From positions 42,697,644-42,761,643 of the forward strand of contig CP141142.1 in assembly GCA_035235625.1 (NCBI GenBank): DNA of 64,000 bases. The letters run 5' to 3'. The notes below the pieces were generated by a model, which did no database searches, was not told the origin of the DNA, and was given only the letters and a program-made list of their open reading frames with translations. The translations under genes were made by a program, and so were the position numbers. The stretch comes from Saururus chinensis. Lineage: Eukaryota > Streptophyta > Magnoliopsida > Piperales > Saururaceae. Of this stretch, positions 52,075 through 63,908 are shown piece after piece (position 1 is the stretch's first letter; every line of letters begins with the position of its first letter).

Positions 52075-52940
52075 GGGGAAATAGTTGTATTTGGCCGAAT
52101 GTGGGGGTTCAAGTCTGCCCAGAAACCGAAGACTAGAATAAACTCCAGAAGGACCGGACCAACAGTCTTGCTTAGAGGCAAAAGGCAAAAGAACCATCTC
52201 TCCAAACTCACTTCACTCGACTATTTGACTCACTGAGCGAGTACTGCAAGGAAGAGACTGTTTGGTCGGTCAATTCATTGGTGTTAGAATTGCCGAGGGA
52301 TAGTAAGAATCAGTTTCACGTAGCTATCAAACTTTTGTCATTCCTGAGCTGTTGTTCTTTTGGTGACACTATTCCTCAGGGCCTACCTTTTTAAATGGCA
52401 TTAGATGTCACAACGAACCTTTCATACAAGTTCCGTTTCGCCATCACCTTCACTAGCTTTCCCCTATTTCCTCCCACTCACTTTTCCGGTTTTCCCCATT
52501 GACACTCTAGTGGGGTGCTTTTTTGTCATATCTAAACGCTAAGCTTGGGCATCAAGTAAGCATATAGCCCTTTTTTTTTCTTGATGGAGAAGAAAACATA
52601 TCTTACCGAATGGACAATCGAAATACAAAGAACTGATCGAATATATAATTGACTGGTCGGATATCTAACATGTTCGAGTGGCTACATCCCTTCCTGTTTT
52701 TTAAACACATATGATGAGCGATGTCACTAAAACCATCCCCTTGAATTGCCTATTTTCAATTCATTTTTTCCAAAAATACCTTTAGGGGTTCACATTTTAC
52801 AATGCAAGGAAGGATCAACTTGGGATTGTGGCCGGCCGGACGTGATCCTCCCCTTCTAACCTCTCAACTATGAAGAAGAAGGCCATCTTCCATGGAACAA
52901 GCAACCAAATTCCCCACACCCCCCCTTCTCTATCAAGACC
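52075..52940. repeat. Right copy of the large direct duplication
   Basis: Direct repeat of 47,100-48,275 (anchors listed there), about 4.9 kb away. The two copies have diverged by many substitutions and indels. Together they bracket the PPR remnant and the LTR-like debris. Confidence 0.8.
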
Positions 52941-54115
52941 CCAAAATATAAAATACAAAATAAATAAATAATAATAAATTACATTGTAAACCAAAGTGTG
53001 ACTCAAGTGTCTTAACCCAACTATCAAAATTATTCAGAATTAGTCAATATACAAGCAAAATAGCCTCAAAAATCGTCCACACCTTGTAATTTCTTCAAGT
53101 AACACATACTTGCATAATAAATGCATAGGAAATCTCAAAGAAAGATTTCCAAAACAAACAAAAGAAAAAGAGTGAGCAAGGCCCAGTAAAGAAAATATTC
53201 ATCGTCATATATAATTATAAATAATCATTAACACATAGAAACACATAACATTCAATCATAGATGATGAAATATCAAATCTGTATTAAAGTGGTTGTCATT
53301 GAACCCCGTTCAAAATCAATTAAATCATTTTGATTAAAAGAAACTCTAGTTGTACCCATTCAATTGAAATAATCTTTCCACTTATGTGTCATTAAATCCA
53401 TTGTGTCCACTATGAAATAACAAAAACTTTGCTAAGTGCACTATACAAAATCTCGACGAAAAAGCCGCAGGAGGGATTTGGGGTACTGCACCCTAGGTTG
53501 GACCCCTATCCTTTTGAAACTTTTGGGGTATGAAAAATATACATTAATTAGTATATTTTTGCATTCAAACATCAAGCATCACACACTTCGTTTTATTTGA
53601 GAAAAGTGAGAGTTTCAAGTTGTTTGTCATGTGATCTATTGCCCAAATTATTCCATAATCTTGTTAGGTAAATTTCATAAAAGCCCTTGGTCCTTCCTAA
53701 TAATGCATGAACATGTCATGTAATATCAAAGGATGCATAATTTTATAATATATCAAAGTAAAGGTCTAATCTATTTAATAGAAGACAAATATTTCTTAAT
53801 GGACATGCATTGTTACACCCCAACTTTTATATTAACTTAAAAATTGGACTCCCGTAAAATTTGAGATTAAGGAGGGCCCATATCAACCATGTATGAATGA
53901 GTAACCTTTAAAAATATTAAATTAAAAAGTACACAATTTCAAAAACAAGAAGGCTATAGACGCCACAATATCATGTCAACATAAATATACAGTGTGAACA
54001 AACTATATTAAGCTAAATTCTGCGTATCATCCGTTAGTTTTTCCATAGACTGTTTTTCTATAGCCCTAAACTAGTCTTTATACCTACAATATATGAGGGT
54101 GGGTGAATATAAAGT
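52941..54115. other. Retroelement-type non-coding sequence
   Basis: No gene is seen. GAGTGAGCAAGGCCCAGTAA (53,171), GCACCCTAGGTTGGACCCC (53,489) and TGTTACACCCCAACTTTTAT (53,812) resemble parts of plant gypsy-type LTRs, the last being a typical LTR start. I cannot find paired ends. Confidence 0.4.
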
Positions 54116-57100
54116 GTAATATCTCAAAATTTCCAAGGTTTCAAAAATTAAACACGTGGAAAATATGGTGTTTGACCCGTTGATATTCTTTGTAGAATAA
54201 CTTCCTCAATAGATAGAAATTGTAGATGGAACTTATGTCATTAGATGAATAGAAAGAGCTTCGAAACGCAACTAAGAACACATAAATCAAAGTTCGAATG
54301 GGGGAGTTATGATTGTTTAAAGTTGAACATATCGTGTTGTTAAATTTTAATTATTTACTCGGAAGCACACGAATCTATAATAGTTAAGTGGCTAAATCGA
54401 GTATCAATCCTACAAAGACTTGAAATTGGAAAAGCAAATTCTACGTCAAGTAAATTCTAATCTAGTTAACAACAAATAACAAAAGTAAATAATCTAACTA
54501 AAAAGAATTAAAGCAAATAATAAACAAGAATAAATTTAAATTACTAAAGCTAACTAAATCACAAAAGAAAGAAAAATTCAAATAAAGTATAAAAGCTTAA
54601 ATTTAATTAAACTAAGAAGGCAATTAAAAGTATAGAAAATATCAAATAAAAATTAACTAAGGTTTAAGAATCCCCTCTTATTAACTTGTAAATTATCATG
54701 TCTATGATCATCAATTTACTTTTCAAATATAACTCATAATAAATTAGAATTCAATTCTATTTATCTTAGAAAATTTCATCTTTTAAACCTTAAAATCAAA
54801 ATACTAAAGTTATATTCTTCCTGGCTTTAAATGAATAAAATTAAGTCATAAGTTGTATCTATATGAATAAATCACAACTCATACCCAATTCTACTAATAA
54901 TCAATCTTAAACTAAGTATTTAATTAATAAAAATTAATTCAAATCATGAGAAAAGCATGACTAGACTCATATCCAAATTAATCTACTAATTAAATTGAGA
55001 TAAGAATAATTAACATAAAACCCTTTTGAAATTAACCAAATCTCATAGATTGGACACCTCTACAAAATTAATAAGAGGTTCATCTTAACCTTAGTTAAGA
55101 AAACTAGCCACTAATTAACATAATCTCTACTAAAAATTAAATAAACTTACAAGTATTGAAGGAAAAATAAAACTAAAATAACTTAGATTGCTTCCTCCAC
55201 TTTAGCCTTAAGCAACTTGAATTCTGGAATTTTTCTTCACAGGCCAACAGCCTAGCATGGAGCCCTCTAATTTCTGCATCTTTGTTTCTTTGATTTTTCT
55301 ATGCATCCCCTCTTCACTTCTACCATGTGGTTTATATCCCTTCTTCACTTCTACCTTGTGGTTTATATAGTGATTTAGGTAGTCCTAAGTTGAATGGGAA
55401 TTAAAATTATGTATTGTCTTCATGTTGGCTTCATTATGTTTTCAACACTCAACATCAGTTTGCAACTTGTCTATTTTATTCATGTCTTGGCATCTTTTCT
55501 TTTCACTGCACGGTTCTTCCACAAGAAACTTCCTCTTACAACTTTAATAGACTAATTTGGACTCTAACTTCCAACTTATGCACCTTCCCAATTCAGCTCC
55601 ACCCAAACCTTTCTCCTTCGTCATTATTTATTTCTCTTGTTTGAGTTTACAAGAACATCAAAAAATAAAAATGTTTTGCTTCAACCAAATCAGTCCCCAT
55701 CCTTCAATTTTGAGTTTGATTCAAGTTTAACACCATAAGAACTAAAATGGATTTTAGTTTCATATCAATCCAAGCTCTCTCCAGCAGTATGAAAGTTTCA
55801 CAATTTCACCAATGGCATCTGCTACAATATCCAAAACCGACCCTTCAATGTGCAATTACGAATTCAACCTTCTTCGGCTGATAAATCCAAATTTAATATC
55901 ACCCTCTTCTTTATCTTTGAGTTAAAAATGAAAACCCTAAATTAATTGATGTGATTACAACCCATATAGTGGTTAATTTTGGTTTTTGAAGCTTCTAGGT
56001 ACATTTTCTGCAATATGGACAGTTTTGTCCAATTAATTGTCCAAAACATGTTCAGAAGGTGACTATTGTTCACTGTACAGTTCATTTTCCTGTTCAGTAC
56101 TATTTTCTATTTATTAAGCTCTTCTGTTTATGTCAATATATATCTCCAACGTGTCCACAAAAGAAAGTTGTCCAAATCACTTTTAAGCATGTCTAGAGTA
56201 TTGTAAAATTTTCTAAACATCGTCCACATGCCTCGACAAGTGTGCAATCACCTAAAAATATTTAATTTTATTCAAATACACTCTAAACAATTAACATTGC
56301 CCAAATTAACTAATAATTAAATCATACTACTAATATCTATCTTAATATAAATAAACTCTAATTAACTCTTAATTAACCTAAGCATACACTAGAAAATAAG
56401 GTAAATAGGCATATAAAATGTATAAAAACAATACATGTCATATCGTATAGGGCTTATTTACTCGAGTTAGATGTGTATTTGGGCCGTTTAAGTCGTTTTA
56501 CAGGCCCAGTTATTTAGAGTGACGTGAATTATTAAAATATAGCCCAATTAGTGAGCCTTGGCTCAATTTCTAAGGATAATCCCCATGATTATAAAAAGGG
56601 CTTCTAAGGGCTCAATTGAGGAGTTTTTTGGGCCCTTAGGGGGGAGAGAGAAGAAGCCGCCATTGAAATTTTTTGGTGAAGGCAGCTAACGATGGAGTTG
56701 GAGTGGAGCGAGCTTGAAGACCAATGGTAGATCGACGACAACTCAACGTTTGAGGTAGGATCGTCATCTTAATAATTAGGTGTTTTGTAGATTGGCCTAT
56801 TTGAATGTAATTTATTAAATGTTTCCTATAATTTTGTAAATTGCAAAGGGGAGACATGGGTGCATGTGGTAACCACCGGCCGGCCGGCCGGCGGGTTGCC
56901 GGAGGACCTTGTTAGGTCGTGGCCCTCTGCCCTCCCTCTTTCCTTATTGAGCAACAGACATGTGCCGCCTACGGCCAATAGATGATGACTGTGCAAGAAA
57001 TCCTACATCTGTAGTGCAAATTTGGGCTTTGCAGGGCAGAGGTATTGGCGTCTTGGCTTCCGCCCTGGCTACCAAGAAGTGGGAGAACCTCGCCAGACCG

Positions 57101-58469
57101 GGGTGATCAGCCTTCGCATCGGTCATAGACTAGATGGTTTTGATCGTGCGTGGAGGAGAACAAGACCTGCACCACGGGTTCGATCTGGACTGGCAATGGG
57201 ACCTAGGCTCTCGGACACTGCCATGCAATAGCAGTCTAGTTGAGCCAGCTCGTCGCCAAGTCATGATGGGTTGTCGGTAGTTGTGTTAGAAAAAAATCAC
57301 AGAGGAAAGGAAAAAACAAGCCACTTGTGGCCCCGGCCACTGATCGGGCAGCGAGGCCAAAACCATCTGAATCGCCGCGAGGTGGTGATCCGATTATGCC
57401 TCACCCCATCGTGGTGACTAGAGGTGGCTCCACCAGAGGTTAGCAGAGTGGAAGATGACCCATGATGCAGGTTGTTGGTCCCAAGACCGGATCGGGTAAC
57501 CTTGTAACATCTGGGAATTTTCTAAATTCTCGAAGTCGACCACCAGAAATGAGGGTGTTGGACCCCTTGAACTTCTTGTTGGTATAACTTATTTAATACT
57601 TAGAATTGGTTGCTAAATCCTGAATGGATGAAAATTAGACAAAAAGAGTTTTAAAACGTCACCAAGAATGCGCGAATTGGAGTTTGGATGAGGGAGATAT
57701 AACCATTCGAAGTTGAATATAGCGCATAGGACCCATTTACCCGAATTGGATGTGTAAATTGGCCGTTTAAGTTGCTATATGGGCCCAATCAATTCATATT
57801 TCAAAATTATGTTTTAAGGGCCCAATTAAGTGGCCTAATTGAGGAAGTTTTGGCCTAACTCTTAGGGGGATTAGGGTTCCTAATCCCTGCGCATATAAAT
57901 AGATAATTAGAGCTAATGGAGGGGGAGTTATCTTTTGACAAGGAAGGAGGAGCCGTCATTAGAATTTTCCAGCGAAACTCCGGCAAGGCTCTGGTGGTGG
58001 TGGATCGACGACAACTCGGCCATTGAGATAAGATTTCAAGTTGAGATTATTAGGGAATTTAATAGCTAATTTTATTAAAAATTATGTTAATAGTGAGTTC
58101 TGTAAATACTGTTCACATAACATTAAATTAATTTTTCCATTCGCCAGAACAGTGATAGGATAGGGGCTGCACTGGCCTTGGCCGTGGCAGCCCTGGCCTT
58201 GGCCGTGGCAGCCCTGGCTCTAGCCGTGGTTGCCCTGGCTCTGGCGAGGCCTTGGCGGCGGCAGATTTGGTGGCTGTTGTGCAGGCCACTAGCCGAAGGA
58301 GGGACCGGGTTCCTGGAATCACCAGACGAAGGCAATCTCGGTCAAGCTGGCCCATCGCCGGCCATGGTGTCCTGCTGCCATAGCACCCCAACGTGCTGCA
58401 CAGTAATAAAAAGGGGGGGCACTTTGTCACCCCGAACAACCACTGGTTGGCGCTAGTCCAGGGCGGTCG
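54116..58469. repeat. Two diverged tandem units of an older repeat, each interrupted by a later insertion
   Basis: Unit A starts at TGTAATATCTCAAAATTTCC (54,116) and unit B at TGTAACATCTGGGAATTTTC (57,504). Shared anchors: ACCCGTTGATATTCTTTGT / ACCCCTTGAACTTCTTGTT, GGGGGAGTTATGATT / GAGGGAGATATAACCATT, TTGGGCCGTTTAAGTCG / TTGGCCGTTTAAGTTG, GAAGCCGCCATTGAAATTTT / AGGAGCCGTCATTAGAATTTT, TGGTAGATCGACGACAACTC / GTGGTGGATCGACGACAACTC. Removing the 2.1-kb insertion, unit A is about 1.28 kb. Unit B is cut by the 5.4-kb insertion at 58,470. The start motif suggests an LTR-like origin. Confidence 0.75.
54335..56440 (-). mobile_element. Probable solo LTR, 2,106 bp, TG...CA ends and 5-bp target duplication
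   Basis: The element begins TGTTGTTAAATTTT and ends ATACATGTCA; TATCG flanks it on both sides (54,330-54,334 and 56,441-56,445). The uninterrupted tandem unit B shows the empty site (GTTGAATATAGCGCATAGGA, about 57,713). The element has no coding capacity and no internal pair of long direct repeats, which fits a solo LTR left by unequal recombination. It is the reverse-oriented relative of the repeats at 31,467 and 33,045, so the minus strand is probably the sense strand. Confidence 0.82.
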
Positions 58470-59459
58470 TGTAACAACCCGACCCGAGCCGGGCCCACAA
58501 AATCACTAATAGGAAATTTTCTCTTTCCTTGAGCCAGGAATCATCGTTTGAGTGTGAGAGGTACAACGTTCGTCTACGCACTACGGAGCTTTAAGGCTTC
58601 CTCGTACGTAGACTTAGGTTGTAACGAACATGTACACACAACGAAGCTTCATAGTTCGTCGCGTGTAAACAGAATAAAATATATTATTATAATGATTTGG
58701 ATCGGGCCAACGTTGCCTTGCCGTTGGTTGCCTACGTACGTATCGGATATTATTCCAATACAATCGGATCCGAACGTAGTTCTACCTAATGGCTACTACA
58801 TACAACAAGCATCACAAAATCATACGTATAAAATACATATCTCCAAATATTTAATCGGAGTATACAAAAACTCGTCATATATTAGAGTCAAGCGGAAGTT
58901 AATAAATTAACGGAATCGTACATCTCGCTCTACCACAGAGCGGGATCAAAATCTCATACACATATCTCACTCCATTACTGAATCGAGACTGAGCATATCA
59001 CCCGGCTCGCTCTATCACTGAGCCGAGACCGGACACACACATCACGTGTCTCACTCTACCCTAGAATGAGACAACACACATCATGGCATATAAGTACACA
59101 TCAAGCATATGGGTCATAGCATAGCACACATGCCGTTCTATAATAAAAACGGGAGATCAGAAAAGCTTACTGCCCTCATGTCTCGTATAGTAGCGGTATG
59201 CAGAGTTGCTCACATGAGCATCCTCCCCTTCAGATTCAAAGATATTAGACGAAGCTTCCTCTAGCCTCCATACGTTCCTCGTCTTGTACCGAAAGGCTAC
59301 GTATAAATGTTCTCCTTGCCAGAGACTTTTCTCGTTTTCTGTGCCCGTGAGCGGCAGACAGAACCTCCCCTAGTCTGGATTACTTCTCTCGATGTAGCTT
59401 GGCAACTCTGGACAGAATCTCGTCTTGCTTTGGGCCCATTTTTCTTATTCGTTGCTCGA

Positions 59460-59960
59460 GGATCACGGGTGGAGCCTCTCCTTGTCTCGGGGCATTTCCT
59501 CCTTATACAGTTGTCGAATCAAAGAATGGACTTCTCCATCGCGTAGAACATACTTGATTTAGTCAAGAACGCCTCTTGGACCTACTAAATCGGAGTTGGG
59601 ATGGCCAGAAACAGAGAAAACAAAGTTGGTCGGTACGGGTAGAACCTTTCCTTGTCTTGGGGCGTTTCCTCTTCATACGATTGCCAACTCAAAAAATGGA
59701 ACCCTCCACCGCGTAGAACATACTTGATTTAGTCAAGAAACACATCTTGAATCGACTAAATCAGAGTTAGGATGGCCAAAAACAGAGAAAACAAAGTTGG
59801 TCGGTGCATGAAGATAACGGGCAGGACCTCCTCTTGTCATGGGACATTTCCTCATCATACGGTCTCCAACTCGAAGAACGGACAGCTCCATTGCATAAAG
59901 CATACTCTATTTTGTAGGAAACGAGTCTTGAACGGCCCTAATCGGCCTCAGAACGGTCAG
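59460..59960 (+). repeat. Tandem array of about 170-180-bp units, roughly three copies
   Basis: Anchors CGCGTAGAACATACTTGATT (59,541 and 59,711) and the diverged TTGCATAAAGCATACTCTAT (about 59,891) give spacings of about 170 and 180. Each unit also contains a CTTGTCTCGGGGCATTTCCT-like block and GGATGGCCAGAAACAGAGAA-like block. The last unit is the most diverged. It lies just upstream of the TATA box at 60,008, as enhancer-type repeats often do in LTRs. Confidence 0.85.
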
Positions 59961-60007
59961 AAACGGGGGTAGAGAGGTTCTCCTCAAGAATGGAGAGAAA
60001 ATGGGGG

Positions 60008-60015
60008 TATAAATA
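60008..60015 (+). promoter_or_regulatory. TATA box of the 5.4-kb retroelement
   Basis: TATAAATA follows a tandem repeat array and precedes an unusually CpG-rich 200-base block (60,030-60,215, full of GCGC and CGCG), so transcription on the + strand from about 60,040 is plausible. This is inference from layout. Confidence 0.5.
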
Positions 60016-62833
60016 GCCCCCGAGCCACCAAAACCGCGGCGCCGGGCAGCCAGAAACCGCGGCGCCACAGTTTCGGGCTGCTGCGCCTGCCATTTCGTGT
60101 CGCCCGCGCGCAGCGCGATGGGTGCGCATACCGCGCGCGGTGACTGCGCGTCACTGCCGTGCGTTACGTGCGCCGCGGTTGCGAGTGTCGTGCGTGCGTC
60201 GCGCGTGCACCTCATATTTTTATTTTTATTTTTAAATCCAAAACTTCAAACTCGCGTATCTTCCTACCCCGGATTCGGATTCGCGCATTCTTGGTACCAT
60301 TGGACTCGTATTGACGAGCCCTTCAATACAAACCCACTTAAAGTAATAAATTGTGTTCTTTCTGTAAGGACCCTCATCTTTAAACCGGTTTTGATTTTTA
60401 TTTAATTATGGGTTATCGTGCAATTTACGTGTTTTCTGATTTTATTCGGTGATTTCGTAAATAAATAGAGTTTGTGATGGTTTTAACCAAAATTAACTTC
60501 AATATTAGTGGTTTTAAGTGATTTTAAACCAAATGTGAATTTTTGGAATTTTTCGGATTTTTCACTATTTTCCCAAAAATTAGGGTTTTTATGGACCCTG
60601 TGGCCCCACGGTCGAAAATTTTATTTTTGTGTCAAATGACCCTAGACATATACTTAAGGTCACACAAAAATTTTCAGAATTTTATTAGGCTTAATTCGTG
60701 CTTAAATTTGCAAAATAACAACTTTTAGCCTACTTTTCATATTTACACCCCAAAACTTATCTATGCCTACCCCAACCCTTACTATAAAAGGGCAAACCAG
60801 AGCCATTTCCATTTTTGGGAATAGGCTAAGGAAGGAGGTCTGGCCTAATCCCCACTTAGGCCCGAATTAGAAGCCGATTAAGGTAAGCTTGCTCTAATTA
60901 AGCACTAATCCATGGCTTTTCTCTTAAATTCTTCTAAATCTACCATTTTCCCCTTTGATTCAATTCGTTCTTGACCATCAAAAACTACTGATTTGTGTTT
61001 TACTACAAACCCTAACATTCAAAATTCGATTTTTACTACCAACAAGCCCTAGATCTAAGATTTAATTAGGGATTTCTTAAGTAAATCGATTTCTATTGGT
61101 GTTTGATTCAAACTCATTGTGTTTTCAAGGATTTCAAGAAGGGTGACTCTTCAATCCGAGCTTAATCAAGTGCTGAGGTAATGGGTCTTCGAAATCTCTG
61201 TTTATCCATGGTAAAACTCTTCATTTTTGGCTTATTTCGAAATGGTTTGCTTGATTTAGTGTGTTAATGGTAAGATTAGAAAATGGAATTATTTAATCCC
61301 GATTTCTTAGGGTTTTGCATTATTATGGTTTGGTTTGATATTCTGGAAGTCAAGGAGGACTTTTGATGATGATTAGGGTGTTAGATGTGGATTTGAAGTG
61401 TTTTCTATGGTGTTTCGGTTTGGATTTGCGAAAGGAAGAAGATGACTGTTCTGCCGTGTTGGTGATCGATCGGCCTTGCAGGGCGATCGATCGGTTGAAC
61501 TGAAATTTTCAAAATTTTGCGTGTAACCGATCGAACGGCCTGAAGGGCGATCGATCGGCTACACAGAAAATTGCATGTTGAGTGTATGATGCCTATTTTG
61601 ATGATTCCACTTTGGCTTGCCAATTTTATATGAATGTGGAGTGTTTTAAGCTATGTTAGGCTACTGGAAATGCATGCTATTGAGTTTATGGAGTTGAGAT
61701 ATATGCTTAGTGATGGTGGAATGACTTATGTTTTGTGGCATGATGTTGGAATCGTTATTTTGAAATTATGAATAGTTGTTTCCCTTTGGTTAAGCATATT
61801 TCAAGAGGGACTACAATCATTGTTGGACAGATTTGTCATGATAAATTGTGATTAATGGTGTGTGAATGTTGGTGAATGCCATGACTCAATGATGAAATGA
61901 GTGATGTTATAGGTGTTTAGCCTTTGTGGTTGAGTTTTGAATCTAGCTAAGATTTCAACGATTCTTCTACTATGATTTCCGCTGGAATTCATGTTTAGGT
62001 AGAAATTCACATGTGTAATGTGGTGGTGAGTTGATTTTCAAGCATGTTAATATGCATCATGTGAAAGGCTTCTACTAGTTACACACACACACATGTGGGG
62101 GTGAAATGATGATGTTGAAGCTTAATATCGTGATTATGAATGATGCATTAGGGGCTGGTGAGAGCACTTATCATGATTAGGATTCATGTATGCTTTGCCC
62201 ACGCATGTACCATGCTGCACGCATCATGAAAATGGATTTCCAATTGAGGCTTCATCGTGATTAATCGAATTTGACCGATTGGATGCAATGTGATGGAATT
62301 GTGTGCCGGGTTTATTGGTCGTGGATTAATCGCAAGTTGATTGGTCCGAAAGGACATATTTTGATTTGAAGTTCCTGTGTGGAACGATTTGAAGTTCCTG
62401 TGTGGAACGAGTGCACTCCTCGGGTTGAGTCTTGTTTAATGGAATGATGTGGGGACGAGTTGTGTACTTGTCTTGCGGACACGTGAGAATATTTTTATGT
62501 GTGTCATCTGGACCCTGAGAACGAAGTGTGGTATGCCGTGTGCACCCCGCTACCACGTGTTCTAGGGTTCTCTGTGTGAGAACTCGGGCTCTTCCCTCCG
62601 CAGGAGATGTCCCTGGGTGAACACCCCTGCTCTAGATTCTCTGTGTGAGAATGGGACATCCTTGGCCAGGATCGTCCAGGGCGAGCAGTATTAGGGATTG
62701 ACAACCCCGATCTTTCTTGAATTCTTGTGTAGAATTTTGTACCATGACACGCCTTCGTGGCCTTGTCTATGCTCCCATCTGTGTGACGTTAATGTGTGAT
62801 TACTCCTTGATGGAGGTTGATTGTGATAACATT

Positions 62834-63060
62834 ATGCATGTGGGAATATGTATGTTAGAGATACATCCATGCATGTTGATTTTGATGATAAAATGCATGT
62901 GGGAATATGTATGCTAGAGATACATCCATGCGGGATTGGTTGTGATGACATTATGCATGTGGGAATACGTATGTTAGAGATACGTCCATGCGGGATTGGT
63001 TATGATGTGAATGCATGTGGAAATTGGTATGCTAGAGATACATCCCTGCATGTTTGAGTT
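62834..63060 (+). repeat. Tandem array of about 59-60-bp units, four copies
   Basis: ATGCATGTGG starts at 62,834, 62,893, 62,953 and 63,011. Each unit continues GAATATGTATG-like, then TTAGAGATACATCCATGC-like, then a TTGATGTGATGA-like spacer. Open frames through the array are repeat artefacts. Confidence 0.9.
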
Positions 63061-63908
63061 ATGATGTTATGCAGTGTATAAGTGATGTAAATATGTGATC
63101 AGAAAGTGATACACCTTGTACATCGTTGTTTTTGAAAGACTATATCACCATGCTACCGTATTTTCAACGTTGTTAGTGATATTAAAACCATTGCTGAGTG
63201 TTAAAACTCACCCCTCTTTTGTGTTTTGATTTGGGGCTGCGTGGTGCGACACGCAGACGGACAGGATTGCCTTTTTGAGGAAAGGTCAGAGGTAGCTTGG
63301 GTGTGATGATGGAGATCGTTGCGTGACTTATCATCGTTTCTTTCATGCTTTATGTTCGAACCTTTGTGTAGGGTTTTTGTTGTGGTTTTATGTCACATGT
63401 TACAGTTATGTTTGCTTATGACTTATTTTGAGCCGGGGTGGGCTTTACTTAAACTAAGCTTGTGGGTTTGAGATTGTTGTTTACTTTGTGTTAAGCAACA
63501 CCTTTTCTTTCCCTTTTATTTACTCTTGCTCAAAGGATTGTGCGCACTCCGTGTTGCTGTTAATCGCCCGTGGTTAGGGATTAAGTCTTCCGCTAGAATC
63601 GTTTCTCAATTTCACTTCGTCGCCCCCGCGCGCTTGACCGGCCCTTGGACCGGGTTCGGCTCGGGTCGGGCATCGCCGGGGCGTGACACTTTCTAAGTGG
63701 GTCCCACCTATATTTTACGTTTCTCGAAAGTCGTAACTTCCGATCCAGACCTCCGTTTTGCCCGTTCTTTGATTCGTTATGCTTGTTATGCCGAGCTCTA
63801 CCTGGCTACAGGTATTTCATCTAATAAAAACCCTTAATATTAATCTTAAATTACCGAATTACCCTTAACCCTCCCGGGTTAAGCGTAACCGAAAAACGGG
63901 TCGTTCTA

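Larger units (their letters stand above)
58470..63908 (+). mobile_element. 5,439-bp LTR-retroelement-like insertion with 5-bp target duplication
   Basis: The left end TGTAACAACCCGACCCG and the right end AAACGGGTCGTTCTA are inverted relatives; GGTCG flanks both sides (58,465-58,469 and 63,909-63,913). The canonical 3' CA appears mutated to TA. No gag or pol frame is present. A plant LTR-type TATA box lies at 60,008 with another TATAAAAG at 60,783. It may be a very long solo LTR or a large non-autonomous element; no internal LTR pair is visible. A separate GGGGCGTGACA motif at 63,678 resembles a gypsy LTR end, so an inner boundary is possible. Confidence 0.65.

Noticed and set aside
47100-52940. 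Complete LTR retrotransposon with 47,100-48,275 and 52,075-52,940 as LTRs
   Set aside because: No TG/CA ends, target duplication, primer-binding site or gag-pol sequence could be found; kept only as a direct duplication.
58123-58456. Ala/Leu-rich and Arg/Pro-rich open frames
   Set aside because: They come from a short GGCCNTGGCNGTGGC-type repeat (58,170-58,250) in the older tandem unit B, open on both strands.
62717-63057. Overlapping open frames with repeated MLEIHPC-like segments
   Set aside because: They are products of the 59-60-base tandem array within a non-coding retroelement.
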